DNA from: Orobanche coerulescens
Lineage: Eukaryota; Streptophyta; Magnoliopsida; Lamiales; Orobanchaceae
DNA length: 64,000 nucleotides
Reading direction: 5' to 3'
Assembly (NCBI GenBank): GCA_033398695.1
Contig: CM065811.1
Span: 77,256,001 to 77,320,000 of the forward strand
The notes beneath the pieces are model-generated. The model was not told the origin of the DNA. It did no database searches and saw only the letters and a list, made by a program, of their open reading frames with translations. This document shows, one piece after another, positions 19,674 to 32,037 of this stretch. Numbering within the stretch: position 1 is the stretch's first letter; every line of letters begins with the position of its first letter. The translations under genes were made by a program, and so were the position numbers.

Positions 19674-21344
19674 TGTAGGTCACAATTCGCCAGGAATAAG
19701 TCTAGAGGGGGGGGGGGGTGAATAGACTTATTAAAACTGTTTTCCTGAATCTCAGGTGAGTTACTCAGCTGTGATTAGGTACAGTTGACTTATGTCGTCT
19801 GCAGACAAGTAATGCGGAAGACACAGCTAATGACGATAGCAGGTAACTAATGTTAACTGTAGATAACTATCTAATGGAACAGTAAATATGAATGCAGCAG
19901 TTAAGAATGATGTTCAAAGCAGTAAATCACACAAGCACTTATAGTGGTTTCAGAGGTGGGGTAATCCTCTACTAGTCCACTTCTCTCCAAACCAATTGGA
20001 GATAAATTCACTATAACTGTCAACCATTGATAAAGGTTACAATGAATTTTCCCTAGTTACAACAGCTTCCAACTAGTGGAAACCCGTGGCCGTTGCAACT
20101 CCTTTGACTGCCTAACACCTCCTAATTGAAAACCTGTGGATGTCTCAACAACTTCTCGAGCTGTCTATCACCTTCCAATCAAGAACCCGTAGATGCCTTA
20201 TCAGTCGCGCAACTTCTGAAACCCATTTACAGAAGTACCCCGTTCTCAACTTTTTAGACAAGAGTGTTGTCTTCTCCAATAAAGAGCTTTTCAGAATATG
20301 ATCTTGAATGCTTGCTATTTACGATGCTACATATTGCTTTGATAGCTTTGATTGCGTTCATTGCTTATATCGCTTGTAAGTATTGTTCACATCGTACTTT
20401 GCTCAATTCATATCTTCAGATATTTATAGTACGATCCTTTGAGCTTTCTTCATAGCCGTTGCACTACTGTAACAAATCCGTCCGTTGGAGAGTGGATTTC
20501 TTTGTTTATCTTATCAATCCATTGCAAGACTGGATTCCCTTTTTAATTCTGACCATTTGGAAGATTTTCTTGTAATAGCGCCGTATTTCTTGATTTGAAT
20601 AATCATAAAGTCTTCAGAATGCAGATCTCGATGAATATTTAATTCCTTGCTTTTCGAGAATCTTTCGGCTTGTCTCCTTACGTCCGCATGTGACTTTCCA
20701 TAATTGTTGACTTTTCAACGCTTGCTGACGTGGACTGAGTTACTTGGCTGATATCCTGACTCAGAACTTATCTGATATCTCTTGGTCAAACTGTCTGATG
20801 TGCAGTCAACCTTCTCTGATGAAAGACTTCTCTAATATAGTTTCTTTGAGATAAAGTTCTCTGTCCTGATGAATCTTCTCTACTCTGACGATCTAACTGA
20901 AGTCTTTTGACCTGATTAATGTTCTCTGATCTGATGGTCAAACTTCAGCTGACGTTTGTGTTAACTCGATCTCGTCTGATATCTTGAATGCAGATTGGTT
21001 TTGGTTAATCTTCTCTGATATTCCTGTTGACCAACACTTGTCTGATGTATTGTCTTCTTCAGATTTTGACTGCAGCTTAGATTGGTCAAACCTCTCTCAT
21101 GTTTTGCGTTGATCAAGACTTCTGTGAAAAATGAACTTGCTTGTTAACTTCTCTGATAAGTGGCAGTTCCATACTTAGACGATTTTCTACTGATCAACAC
21201 TTGATTAAGACAGCCTAAATTTTAAGGCCTATAGAAGATACTCATCTGGTTCTTCTTTACAAGTTCCCAAGTACTTAAAACATACATTTGAATAATCAAT
21301 CAATACAGGGATGACATCATCAAAATCTAACACTATTCCGAACA
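19674..21344 (-). repeat. 3' LTR of copia C
   Basis: On the minus strand it starts TGTTCGGAATAGTG after the PPT and ends CCTACA, where B LTR sequence resumes on the left. It is about 1.67 kb. It contains a 13-base G run near 19707 (a possible assembly weak point). From 20740 to 21180 it carries many CTGAT/CTGACT steps in a loose repeat. The partner LTR is outside the window, so the right end of the LTR rests on the PPT alone. Confidence 0.7.
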
Positions 21345-21359
21345 AATTCCCCCTATTTT
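21345..21359 (-). other. Polypurine tract of copia C
   Basis: The minus strand reads AAAATAGGGGGAATT immediately before TGTTCGG. It fixes the 3' LTR start and the minus orientation. Confidence 0.75.
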
Positions 21360-21596
21360 GATAATGGCAAAACTTAAAGCATTTAAAATGTAATCAGGTC
21401 TGCACAAAGTAAAGTGCAAGACACAAGTAATACTCAGTCTTTTTGAGACAACTAGAGGCTGTCATTCAAGTGACTATTATAAAATTTTATTTGAAGTTAC
21501 AATATAGTGCAGTTGAATGGACAAAATATAGGTAAGCAAATTACAAGTATTACAAAATTACAATTAAATTACAAGTAAAAATTACAGAAAATTAAT

Positions 21597-24500
21597 CTAT
21601 CTTCCTCTTCTAGTCTTCAATTTGGATGGAGGGAGAGACCTCAAGGGTTTTGATCCAATTGGCCTCTTGGAGAGTGGGGCTAACCCATATTTCCTTTTGA
21701 TTATCATAGAGGCAAATTGTCGCTCCTCAGCAGATGTGAAGTTGTTCTCAACACACAATGCATTGATTTCTTCCTGAAGAGCCAGTTCATCTAGTTCATT
21801 GTTCATAAGAGTGGGGGCATCTTCAGTTCAGAAATTAGGAATCATGGGATAGACATCGAATTTCTTTGCATGTTTTTTCAGAACTGCCCAAAGTTTTGGC
21901 CAAGTTGAGGACATGAAATTGATGAACGTTTGCTGTGGGGAGCAATCTTTGTCCTGTAGCAACTCCCAGAGATAATATTTCTCTATAAATTGCTTCCTTG
22001 ATCCTCCCCACATTGGAGCTGCCTCAGCAGGTAAGAATTATTTAACAAACCAAAGCTCCTTTCCCTCCCATTGGTATTTCACCTCTGGTTCATGTCTGGT
22101 CCTTCTCCTTTTGGCTGCAGGTTGGTCATCTGATGATGCAGCTACTTCTTTTCTCTTGTGTTGAGAAGTTCCAGCCTGTAGGAGAGGGAGGTCATGTCTT
22201 CTCTTAGTTCTGACTTCCTCTCTGACATCCTTCTCATTGTCTTCCCCCTGTCTGATATGTTCTCTGCTTCTCTCTTCCATTTTTCCTCTCTCTTCCCCCT
22301 TTTTGCCAGCATCAATAAGGGTAGATAACTGCTGCTCTACCTTGGCCATAAGATCAGACATGCCAAGGGGCATTCTGGAGTTAGTGGGTGGTAGGGAAGG
22401 GTCCTTCTTTTTAAGCAGTGTGTCCATTTTTGCATTAAGGGACATCAGGTTGGGTTTGACTTCAGTTTCCAGAAGCTTTGAAACTGTCTCTTCCACTAAG
22501 CGTCTGCTTAGATCAGTGACTGGAGGTGAGATTGGGACCTCAGGTACTGTCTGTAGTTAATTTTCACCTGAGTCCTTAACTGCAGCTGGTCTCTTGGCAG
22601 TTGACTTGTCTGAGGGGAGACACCTATCTGCTGGCTGCCGATCAGATGGGGTCTTGTCTGGGGTACCCGATCTGTCATCTTCAAATAACTGACGAGAGCT
22701 GGAAGCTTGATCAGGTGCTCCATGCTCATCAGCATCATCATCTTTTCTCTCTTCCTCCTTCTTTTCTCGTTCTTCTTTTTCTTTGACTTCTTCTTTTTTT
22801 ACTTTTTCTTTCTCACTTTTTTCTTCCTGTTCCATTTCTTTCTTTTTCTCTTTTTCATCTTCATCAACTCCTTCTTTTTCGACTTCTACTTCTTGCTCCT
22901 TTTCAACTTATACTCCTTCGTCAGCTCCTTCCTCTTGTTTTTCAACCCGTTCTTGTTTTTCAGAATCTTCCTTTTCAATCTCTTCAATTCTTAGTTCTTT
23001 TTGTTTTTCCCCTTCTCTCTTCTCATTATTTTCAACTTTTCCTTCCTCTCTGAGGGTTTTCCCAGCTGAAACACCCTCCATAATGTAACGGACGAACTGG
23101 TCCATATTTTCTTTAAAATCGAATAGGAACCAGTTCTCTTGGAGCATTAAAATAACATCTATTTCACGACAGAACAGCATGAGAAGTTGCTCCGTAGCCT
23201 TGAGATGTTCCCAGGTACTTCTCTCAACAAATTCTTTCAGTTGAGTGAATGGAAGTGATTTCAAATCTTTCCACTCATCATAAATATTGACAGAAGAAAA
23301 TTTTAAAGGCTGTTGCTTTACTAGTTTGAGTTGATTGGTTGTCAAGTTCAGAGGATTATTCTCCCTGAGGTTGAGAAAATATCCTGCTTCAGGTATCTCG
23401 ATTGTCAATTCTGCCTCTTCCTCATTAATCATGCTGGGAAGGGTCAGAAGTGGAATTACTTCAGCCATCAGATCGGATTGATCTGGCTGATCCTCGACAT
23501 GGGCAGGTACAGGTGTGGAAATGATCTGCATCTGATCTGCAGTGTCTTCAATGGGCTCAGGTGCAGGTGACTTATCCATTTGCTCTGCTTTGACTGCTTC
23601 TTCTTCAAATACAAGGCCTCTATGCATTTTAGGTAACTGGTCATGGGATGAGGTAATGTGGACAACCTCCTCTGTCGTGGGTAACTTTATTTTAAATCTC
23701 ATGGTCAGAGGAGTGTTGTCTGAATCAGATTCATCTACAGGTGACTTTCAGACTGCAGGTGACTTCTTCACTGCAGGTGGGGTTGATGTGATTTCTTCTG
23801 CAGGTAAGTCTTGTGGTGCCTGATCTGCGGTATCAGAACGGACTTCGTCTGAGTCCGAATGCGCTCTGTAGGAAGTGGGTTCACTAGACATCTCCTTCAA
23901 CATCTGGGATGCTTTCCTTTCAATGCCCAATTTCTTCAAGCTCTCCTGGTCCAGATGACCAAGCCTCTTGTTTCCATGGAAAGGGTCCGCAACTCCCTTT
24001 GCCTTTCCTCGGAACTCCAAGATCCAACTGATCTGGGTTCCATAAGTGAGCTTCGTCTTGAACTTTTTCTCTTCTTCTATCCAGCTTACTTTATTGACTT
24101 CTCGGACTAACTGCCTGTAAATGTAATTAGGCAAGTTAATCCTCTAGTGCTGGATAAGGGCTCCCAGCACCACAAACTTAGCAGGTGACAGCTGGTCATA
24201 GCTACCTGCCATCCCCATCACGATCTTGTTGGTTATGTCCAGGACGTATCTGTAGTCCTTCTTCAGATCGCCTCTCTTAGCCGTGAGTTTGACCTTGGTC
24301 GGCTGCTTTAGCAACTTTATCTCGTACCAGGTTTCCACTAAACTTTGCTTGAGGGCTTCAACCGCAATGCCCTGGTTCTTCATCTTGAAAGCATCTGCAA
24401 CGGTCTGGGGAGTAGTAGTGACTACTTCTCAAAAAACTGAGCTCGTGATTCCGTCTTCGTTGACTTGAGCTTCCTTGAAAAAATAGATAACAACCTCCTT

Positions 24501-24693
24501 GTACAGCTGTTTCGGGTTGATATCCAGGAAGGGATAAATCCCATTCTTCTTCATCATTCTGATAATATAGTGCATCTCGTTGGTGGCTGCCAGGTTTGCC
24601 TCCAAAAGTCTTTCAAAATCGACCACGATACTGAAGATGATCTGTCCTTCAGTTTTTCAGGTTGACGCCTTCGAAATACTGGGTAGCGTCCAT
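21597..24693 (-). pseudogene. Decayed ~1,030-codon ORF downstream of copia C pol
   Basis: Eight open segments between 24626 and 21597 are all in one frame, separated by seven in-frame stops. A one-base shift near the start joins them to an ATG at 24693 (MDATQYFEGVNLK). The N-terminal ~300 residues look globular (for example FERLLEANLAATNEMHYI, YPFLDINPKQLYKEVVIYFF, YDQLSPAKFVVLGAL). Repeated ADQ/DQP-rich acidic stretches follow, then a long Glu/Lys-rich coiled-coil region (about 22760-23060), a basic KRRRTR segment and a basic tail ending KTRRGR. I see no signal peptide or clear membrane helix. It occupies the place of the Sirevirus env-like ORF. The product and function are unknown to me; homologous ORFs are known in plant copia elements, but I cannot name a characterised protein. 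Confidence 0.6.
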
Positions 24694-25231
24694 TTCTGCA
24701 AAGAAAATTAAGCTTTTCGACTGAGTGTAGTGAATATTCGAGAACTTTCCTTGCTTTTGGAAATTAGGGTTTCTTAAGCTTCAAGACGGTAAAGTTCTAT
24801 GAAATGATTTTGACCGTCTTATATAGCCATTCGAAAAGGCGCTTTGAATTTAATAAGTAGGCGGCGGTCCAATTTTTGAGAAGTTTAAAATGACGGGTGA
24901 ATTTGATTGGACATCATGGCTGTAGTGTGAACATGTGTTTGTCCACATGTAAATAATATAATATAATAATTATAAGTCGGTCAAGAAATGAGAAACTTAG
25001 CTGGTTGACCGTTTGACTTTTTGACTGCTCTGCATTGGGTAAGTTGTGTCACCTGTGGTTGACGTCAGCTAACATTTCCTTGTCTGGTCTGCATCAGGTA
25101 GATTCCTCGTCTAGTCTCCACATCAGGTAGCTTTCTGCATCAGGTAGCTTTTTGTCGCCTAGTCTCCATATCAGGTAGCTTTATTTCATCTAGTCTGATC
25201 ATCAGGTAGCTTTCCTCATTTGATCTCCGCA
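24694..25231. repeat. Non-coding spacer of copia C with CATCAGGTAGCTTT repeats
   Basis: Spacer between the RNase H stop and the post-pol ORF. From 24694 to about 25090 I see no gene. From 25092 to 25245 six copies of CATCAGGTAG(C/A)TTT recur at ~15-33-bp spacing, separated by CGTCTAGTCTCC-like linkers. The array runs a few bases into the RNase H 3' end. Confidence 0.7.
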
Positions 25232-26422
25232 TCAGGTAGCTTTCTCGTCTGTACTATATTCCCAATCTAGTAATCCAAGTTCCCTGCTTAGCTCCAGAAA
25301 TATTTCTTCTGGTAAAGGTTTTGTGAATATGTCAGCAATTTGGAACTCCGTGCTGACTCTTTCCACTCTAACTCTCTTATTTAGCACATGGTCTCTGATG
25401 AAATGATGTTTGACATCAATGTGCTTTGTCATTGAGTGCAATACTGGATTATTGGTTATTGTAATTGCACTATTATTGTCACACCATATTGGAACTTCAT
25501 TTGCAGTGATGTTGTAGTCCCTTAGCTGTTGTCTGATCCATAGGATTTGTGCACAATAGCTGCCTACAGCGAGGTACTCTGACTCGGTTGTGGAAATTGA
25601 GTAGGATACCTGCTTCTTGCTGAACCATGATATCAGTCTGGTTCCTAGGAATTGGCATGTTCCACTGGTGCTTCTCTTATCAATCTTGCATCCTGCAAAC
25701 TCTGCAACTGAGTAGCCTGATAATTTAAAATTATCATCCCTGGGATACCATATACCAACATTGATTGTGGACTTAAGGTATCTGATTATCCTCTTAGCTT
25801 CTTCCTGGTGAGACTGCTTCGACTTTGACTGAAATCTTGCACATACTCCCATGGCATATTAAATGTCAGGTCTGCTTGCAGTGAGGTATAGAAGTGATCC
25901 AATAAGTCTTCTGTAGTGAGTTGGATCCACTGAAATGCCTCTTTCATCTGCATTAAGGTGTAGGGATGTGCGCATTGGTACTCTTGCTGGTTTGGCCGAA
26001 CCCATACCAAATCTTTTGATTAAATCCCTAGTATACTTGGCTTGATTAATGAAGATTCCTTTGTCCATTTGCTTGACTTGCAAACCAAGAAAGAAATTAA
26101 GCTTTCCCATCATATTCATCTCAAATTCTCCTTGCATGATATTTGAGAACTTCTCGCATAGCTCCGGGTTGGTTGATCCAAAGATGATATCATCCACGTA
26201 TATTTGAACTAGCAATATGTGGTCTTCATGTTCCACTCTGAATAAGTTCTTGTCCACTTTTCCTTTGCTGAATCCATTCTTCTCCAGAAACACAGATAGT
26301 GTTTCATACTAAGCTCTTGGTGCTTGCTTGAGTCTATATAGAGCTTTAAATAGCTTGTATTTGTCTCCTTTGACAAATCCGGGGGGTTGCTCCACATAGA
26401 CTTCTTCTTCTAGGGTTACATT
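25232..26422 (-). pseudogene. pol: Copia C reverse transcriptase (palm/thumb) and RNase H
   Basis: The C-terminal half of pol. The RT catalytic box IYVDDIIFGST is at about 26203-26171 (YVDD at 26200-26189), followed by FFLGLQVKQ and GSLLYLTASRPDI. The RNase H domain shows ISTTESEYLA, WCDNNSAITI, KHIDVKHHFIRDHV and the terminal ADIFTKPLP. RT and RNase H frames are the same and are separated by one TAA just after RPDI, probably CAA to TAA. A TAG near 26310 is a second stop. At 26422 the D LTR interrupts the codons for NG just before LEEEVYVEQPPGF; RT continues at 28426. Confidence 0.9.
26418..26422. repeat. Left target duplication of D insertion (ACATT, originally CCATT)
   Basis: ACATT here versus CCATT at 28426-28430. 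Removing the LTR and one copy restores the copia RT frame FLNGTLEEEVYVEQ, so CCATT is the ancestral form and the left copy has one substitution. Confidence 0.75.
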
Positions 26423-28425
26423 TGTTAGGAGTATGCCCTCGAATGCCACTCGGAGGATGTTGAGTGAGGGTATTGTACTTGTAATTATGTAAATAATTTA
26501 TATAAGGCAATGAATGTTTCTTTATTTACTAGTAGTTAGTGACATTCTTAACTCGTAAATATACATATAGAAACTAGTCCGTGTATTTGAGAGCAAAACG
26601 TTCCACTCCTTATTGGATAAGGGGGTCGGCACTGGAAAGGTTTATATCTCAAATACTTAATCGTTCGCAAGTCGATGAAACTTGACTAGGCGTTAAGTTT
26701 ATGTGAAGACTTGTATGACGTGTTCTTTGACATGGAGAGTGCCCGTCGAACACTAATGGTTAGTGGGAGCACACGTTATAGGTATGCTAATTGTATTAGT
26801 ATACCCGAACCGACTCACCCTCGATTCGTCACACGGATTTCACACTGGGAAAGTCAATGACGGAATCGAAAGGTTGTGATAGGTATTCGTGAACCTTCGA
26901 CTTGAGGATTTAGTAGGGATGTGCTTGTGACGTCAAGATTTTCATTAGAGTAGTTCGACCCTATAAATAGGGAGGTGTGGGTCAACCTCGACGTGCATCT
27001 TGACGGGCAAGTAGCAGGTCCTACTGAATACCAAGATAGAATTCTTTCTCTCATTAGTGAGCGGGTTATATGTCCTATGCGGTTATTGGCAGATGAGATC
27101 ACAAGTCTTTGGCCAAAGCATTGAATCTAGTTGTATTAGATACACGAGAGCTCGATGATCTCGATTTGCATTAATGCATGCATAATGTCAAGTACAGATA
27201 GGGTTTGACTGACCGTGACCCTATAACTTGATCGAGACATTTAAAAGAAGGGTTTATACGTATACTGGTATTCACGACAGAATGATTTTTTGAATGATCT
27301 CAATCACTCTTTCTCAGTTATGGTACAGTATAGGCCGCCAGGCTGCTAGGTGGTGCTACTACTCTTTGGTTCCTCTCATTGCTGACTGAGACGGACCTAC
27401 CGAGTTGCGCAATAGTATTGACAACGAAATAAATAGAGCTTATTCTCTCTTTATTAATATTAGATATTGGATATCAAATTTATTGGACATTGGATGTCTA
27501 ATTAATTTTGGGACATTGGATGTCTAAATTAATTTATTGGATAAATTAATTTATGGCCTAAAAAATTAAATATAATACTGGGTGATTAATTTAATTCATG
27601 AATATAATTATTTCTTGGAGAAATTAATTATATTATTTTGTATTTGATATGACTAATTAATTAGATTAATTAATTGATATAAATACATCTGAACAGGAAT
27701 GGAATTTATCTGTTTGGACTCGATAGAGTCCGAAACGGACCGGATTCCTCCGGTCTTTCTAGATGGCCGAACCTAACCCACTTGTGTTCACATTGGTCTT
27801 TCTTCCCATCTTAATTGGTGGGAGACCATGACTTTGGTGAAGTAGGTGTGATTATTATTCTTGATTGAATAATACTTAGAAGAAGAATAAAAAGAAAAAA
27901 AGACTCACACTTTTGTGAGAGCATGCTCACGGCATAATCAAGAAAAAAGAGAGAAAGAGAAAAATAGTTTTTTCTCAAGAGTTCTTCTTCTTTATTTTTA
28001 TCTTCTACATATTTTTCTTAGATAAAAATAAAGAGAGAAAATTACTAAATTTATACACTTAGTGTGATAAATAAATTTAGTAAGCTCCGACTACCTCGTT
28101 CTAGCCGTATCTTTGGAAGATAACAAGGTAGGAGTTATTCCGGTTGACTTCTGGTGCGTGACAAGTAGAGGCACGGTGCTTCGGTGCTCCGGATTTCAAA
28201 ATCTTGGTGAATCGGATTCATGGAGAACAACTAAAGCTTGGGGAATAGCTCAAGAGAAGGAATCCATTTAATCAACGGACTACAAGGGTGAGTTTCTATA
28301 TCTCTTGTGTTTCGTATAATATTCGTGTATACGTAGCTAGATCGATCCTTGTAGGGATTCGAATCGAATTAATTTTCATTTTACCGCTTCCGCTGGGCCT
28401 TTGTTTTAGGCACCGAATCCCAACA
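26423..28425 (+). repeat. Solo LTR of copia D inside copia C pol
   Basis: 2,003 bp, TGTTAGGAG...CCCAACA, with matching 5-bp flanks and no D internal sequence. Four near-identical LTRs lie in the array at 40712, 47129, 53547 and 59968. A TATA-box-like CTATAAATAG is at 26961-26970. A near-perfect hairpin (GGACCGGA-TTCC-TCCGGTCT) lies at 27737-27756. It is probably the product of recombination between the original 5' LTR and a downstream D LTR. Confidence 0.9.
26961..26970 (+). promoter_or_regulatory. TATA-box-like motif in D solo LTR
   Basis: CTATAAATAG in an otherwise AT-moderate context about 540 bp into the LTR, suitable for LTR transcription. The four array LTRs have TATAAACCGG (unit 1) or TATAAACTGG (units 2-4) at the same place. 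Confidence 0.45.
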
Positions 28426-29689
28426 CCATTGAGAAACGCACTTTTCACATCAATCTGGTAGACTTCAAAATCCTTGTATGCTGCATATGCAAGGAATAGT
28501 CTGATAGCTTCAAGTCTTGCTACAGGTGCATAAGTTTCATCAAAATCTATTCCTTCACATTGTTATGCTTTTGCAACTAGTCTGGCTTTATTCCAAACAA
28601 CAGCTCCAGTTCATCACATATTTTTGTACACCCATTTAGTGCCTATGACTTTCTTGTGATTTGGTCTGTCTGTTAGTTCCCAAACATTGTTTCTTTCCAT
28701 CTGGTTGAGCTCTTCTTGCATTACAATTATCCATGAGTAGTCCTCCAGAGCTTGACCTGTTGTCTTGGGTTCCATTTGAGACATGAAACATGAGGAACAT
28801 TGCCATTCCTGCCGGTTCTGTGGATTGTCTAGTTCTGACTCCATCAGTTAGGTTTCCAATTATCTGTTGAATGGGATGATCTCTGAGCTATTTGGGGATA
28901 TTTTCTTCAGGGTTTGTTCCCCCTATTGAGTTGCTTTGGTGAACTTCTTCTCCCTCTGCATCAGCTTGGTTCTGGTCTTCTTGATCTGCAACAGGATCAG
29001 CTACAGTCATGTCATCTGCAGGTGGGGTTTCTGTCTGCTCTGCAGATGTATCTTTGTCAGCTACAGATGGGTTTTCATCAGCTGCAGATGGATCAGGTAG
29101 GTTTTGGGATCCTATCTGATCTACAGTTGAGTCTTCAGGCTGATCTGCAGGTGAGTCCATCATTCCTGTGTCATGAATGATGACTTCTTCTAGGGTGGCG
29201 GATTTGAGTTTTTTCTCAATTGATTCCACCTGTTTCCTGTACTCAACAGTTGACTCATCAAACACAACATGAGGTGTTTCTTCCACAACTAATGTTCTTT
29301 TGTTAAATACTATGTATGCCTTGCTTCTTTCAGCAACACCATTTTGCTGTGGTGTTCTTGCGGCAGATACTTCATGATGGATTCCATTTTGATCATTCTA
29401 CTCAGTGATTGACTTGTTGAGAAATTCTCCTCCTCTATTTGATCTAATCTGATGATTGATAGAGATTTCTCATTTTCAATCTTCCTTAGCAGCTCAGGTA
29501 ACTTTGTTAGTGTTTCACTCTTTTTATAGAGAAAAACAAACCATTTGAATCTTGAGTAGTCATCCACTACTACTAGAGCATGCTTCCTTCCTCTTAATGT
29601 CCTTGGCTTGATGGGGCCAAAGAGATCCATATGAAGTAGATCTAAAATCCTGGTGGTGAGAGTGGTAGGCTGAACTGGCTTGAATGATG
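28426..29689 (-). pseudogene. pol: Copia C integrase core, linker and RT N-terminus (unit 0)
   Basis: From right to left: integrase core with HMDLFGPIKPRTL and VVVDDYSRF. A frame change follows, after which codons for PQQNGVAERSKAY appear in the neighbouring frame. Next comes a 130-codon acidic linker rich in PADQ/ADE/DQ repeats, then RT N-terminal codons ([18 protein letters not shown]) ending at the D LTR junction 28426. Integrase would join element cDNA to DNA; RT would copy it. Several stops and frame changes make it non-functional. The integrase is split at 29690 by CACTA and continues at 37536. Confidence 0.85.
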
Positions 29690-29965
29690 CACTAGTAGAA
29701 TAAACATCAAAGACTTCGGTACGTCTCACTTCTGTAATCTATATTAGCGAAGTAAAAACAAACAACAACTTCATTTTTCAATTTACTGAAGTCAAAAATC
29801 CACATAGACTTCAGTAAATGGTACCAAACAAAAAAGTAGGAGCTAGTTAGAAATTTAAAGTTACAAAGACTTCGCTAATTTGATAATTACTGAAGTAAAA
29901 AGCGCAATGAATTTTTTTGATTAAAAATATATCCCCATTAGTGAAGTAATGTATATCTTAACCGG
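29690..29965. repeat. Left TIR and subterminal repeats of CACTA
   Basis: At least eight copies of a GACTTCGGT / TTACTGAAGTAAA / GCGAAGTAAA motif in both orientations (for example AGACTTCAGTAAATGG, AGACTTCGCTAATTTG, ATTACTGAAGTAAAAAG). In En/Spm such subterminal repeats bind the TnpA protein. Confidence 0.85.
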
Positions 29966-31209
29966 GATTTTACCCAAGCCCTACTAGAACCGCCCCTTCA
30001 ATCTCTCCCCAGCTCTCGTTTCTCTCTTCTTTCTTCTCTGTGGAGAAAGAAAGATGGAGACCGGTCTCCCATGAACTCCTCCTCTAATCACCTAAATCAT
30101 ATGTAGTTCTCTGAAATCACGAGAAGAAAAGGGAAAGCGATTTCACTCCTTTCCTCTTCAGTTCCAAATGCGGCGAGAAAATCCGCAAGGCGGTTTGCAG
30201 CGCGAGGCACCCATCTCAATCAGATCGTCCAAGGCATCTTGATAAGCTCCTGGCACTCTCGAACTAGATCTACAAGGTAAGCTAGGGTTTCCACATCTCT
30301 TTGGATCATCTTTAAGCTCATCAATGAATCGACCTTCACCTCTAAATTTGGAATTCTTCTTTCCCACACAGCAGTGCGGGTTGTTTTTAGAGGTGTAAGC
30401 TCAATTTGGTTGATGGGTGCTACCGGAGTTTGCTGGCTCAACCCCCATAACAGTCTCCATTGGAGTCATGTGCAACTCGTTCGATTCCAGCCTCTTGACC
30501 AGTTTCTGTCTTCTGTTGTTCACTTGTTCTTTCTTTTCCTTTTCAATCTTGCCCGTTATGTGATGCTTTAATGATCTTTGCAGGTATTATCTATTTGAGA
30601 AAGCAAAGGATGCCAACATGATTGGAATCTTGGTTGGAACACTTGGAGCAGGTAGCCTTTCTGTAAAATCTGTTCTACTGTATGGAGGAACTGTTAAGTG
30701 TTATACTAGTTGACTTTTCAAATTGCGTATGTCTTTGAAGTAAAAAACTTAGCTACTTACTAGTATAGTTCCAAAGACATCTTCACTTATACCATGATTT
30801 TTGGACATGCTTCCTTTTTTTGGTTGCCCAACTACTCTGCACGAATCAGAATAACTTTACCTACATAGTTGCGTTGTTTTTAGATCTTAAAGATGGTTCA
30901 GGGCACCAATTGTTTGGTTAGCTGGTGAGATGTGTGGCCACCAAGGGAAATAATGCGTTTTGAGGTGGAGAAAATAAAGTTTTTTAAGAACACGTGATTC
31001 GAGGAACCTGTCCTGTTCCCACCACGTGGAGAGCAAACAAATATATAGTAACTAACTTGTGCATTGCTTGATGGTCTAAACTTACCGTCTTATAATGCAC
31101 ATAACTTAAGTCTCTACCTACTTCGAAAGACTCTTATAAAGTAAGAGTTATATGTTTCTATCTTTGGAGAATTGTTGTCCACGCTCTTTATTGTTCTATC
31201 TTGTTAGAA

Positions 31210-31287
31210 CGTAGCAAAAGAATTCTTGAAGATGCTGAGAAATCTGTTGATGACATCTGGGATAAACTGAAAACCAAAGTGGCATAG
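31210..31287 (+). pseudogene. Unrecognised terminal exon-like segment with 3' UTR
   Basis: An open stretch reads RILEDAEKSVDDIWDKLKT and KVA then TAG. It is followed by T-rich sequence and AATAAA at 31446-31451, resembling a gene 3' end. It lies between DPH2 exons a and b but is not DPH2-like to my reading, so it may be a second captured fragment. Product unknown. Confidence 0.35.
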
Positions 31288-31977
31288 TGGACGTCTAGTA
31301 CTGAACTTTATGGATCTTTTTTTTTTTGGTGAATGACATTGTTAGAGATTGAAGCATTTTAGTTTAGTTTCTCTTTTAATTTTTTCCCCGTGTGTTTAGA
31401 CTTTGTAGGAACTCCTTGTCCCTGGTTGTACTCACTTTTTTTTATAATAAAGTTTTTGTTTCCTATCAAAAAAGAACAAAGAAAAAAGAGTTTTATGTTT
31501 CTAGTACCCTATGTACACTGTCTGACTAGCTTAAGAATGCTGATTTTGAAATGCGAATAGAGAAGGGTGCGATACCCATTATAAGAATTTTAACTTCTAA
31601 CCATGAGATGAATGAATCAAAGTTAACTGAAGTGTCCCTTGTTGTTCTTTCTGTTGTGCAACAATCCTGGGTTGCAACATCTGGTTCTCTCTTTTGACGC
31701 TCAAGTGTAGTGAGTATTGCTGCTTTTCTACTTTATAATTGGAGAAAATTGCTTGGAATATAATTCAAGTTGTAGATGATATGTCATTTGTTAGTTCATT
31801 ATAGTTGGACATCTTATACAGTTTTCTTGTGGAAAACAAGGTTAATTTGGTCATCTTTTCACCAGGAGACTAGGAGCACACCTAGTGATATATTGGTAAT
31901 ATTTGCCTGTCGAGAAATCTTTTTCCATATAATCAATTCTACCTCTTCGCTGCAACTCCCTCAAAGATTGCTGCGAA

Positions 31978-32037
31978 CATGATTCACCTGAGCTTGTGGA
32001 GAAGATTGACAAAACTAAACTCAAGAAGAACAAATAA
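31978..32037 (+). pseudogene. Unrecognised lysine-rich exon-like segment
   Basis: Reads HDSPELVEKIDKTKLKKNK then TAA. It lies after sequence resembling an intron and has no recognisable upstream frame. It may be the end of another captured gene or chance. Confidence 0.25.

Noticed and set aside
22707..23088. Plus-strand Phe/Ser-rich ORFs resembling membrane proteins
   Set aside because: They are the antisense of the Glu/Lys-rich coiled coil of the post-pol ORF on the minus strand.
30158..30441. Minus-strand ORFs at the left of the CACTA interior as genes
   Set aside because: No recognisable domain, both frames short, and the plus strand here looks like a 5' UTR and intron of captured sequence.
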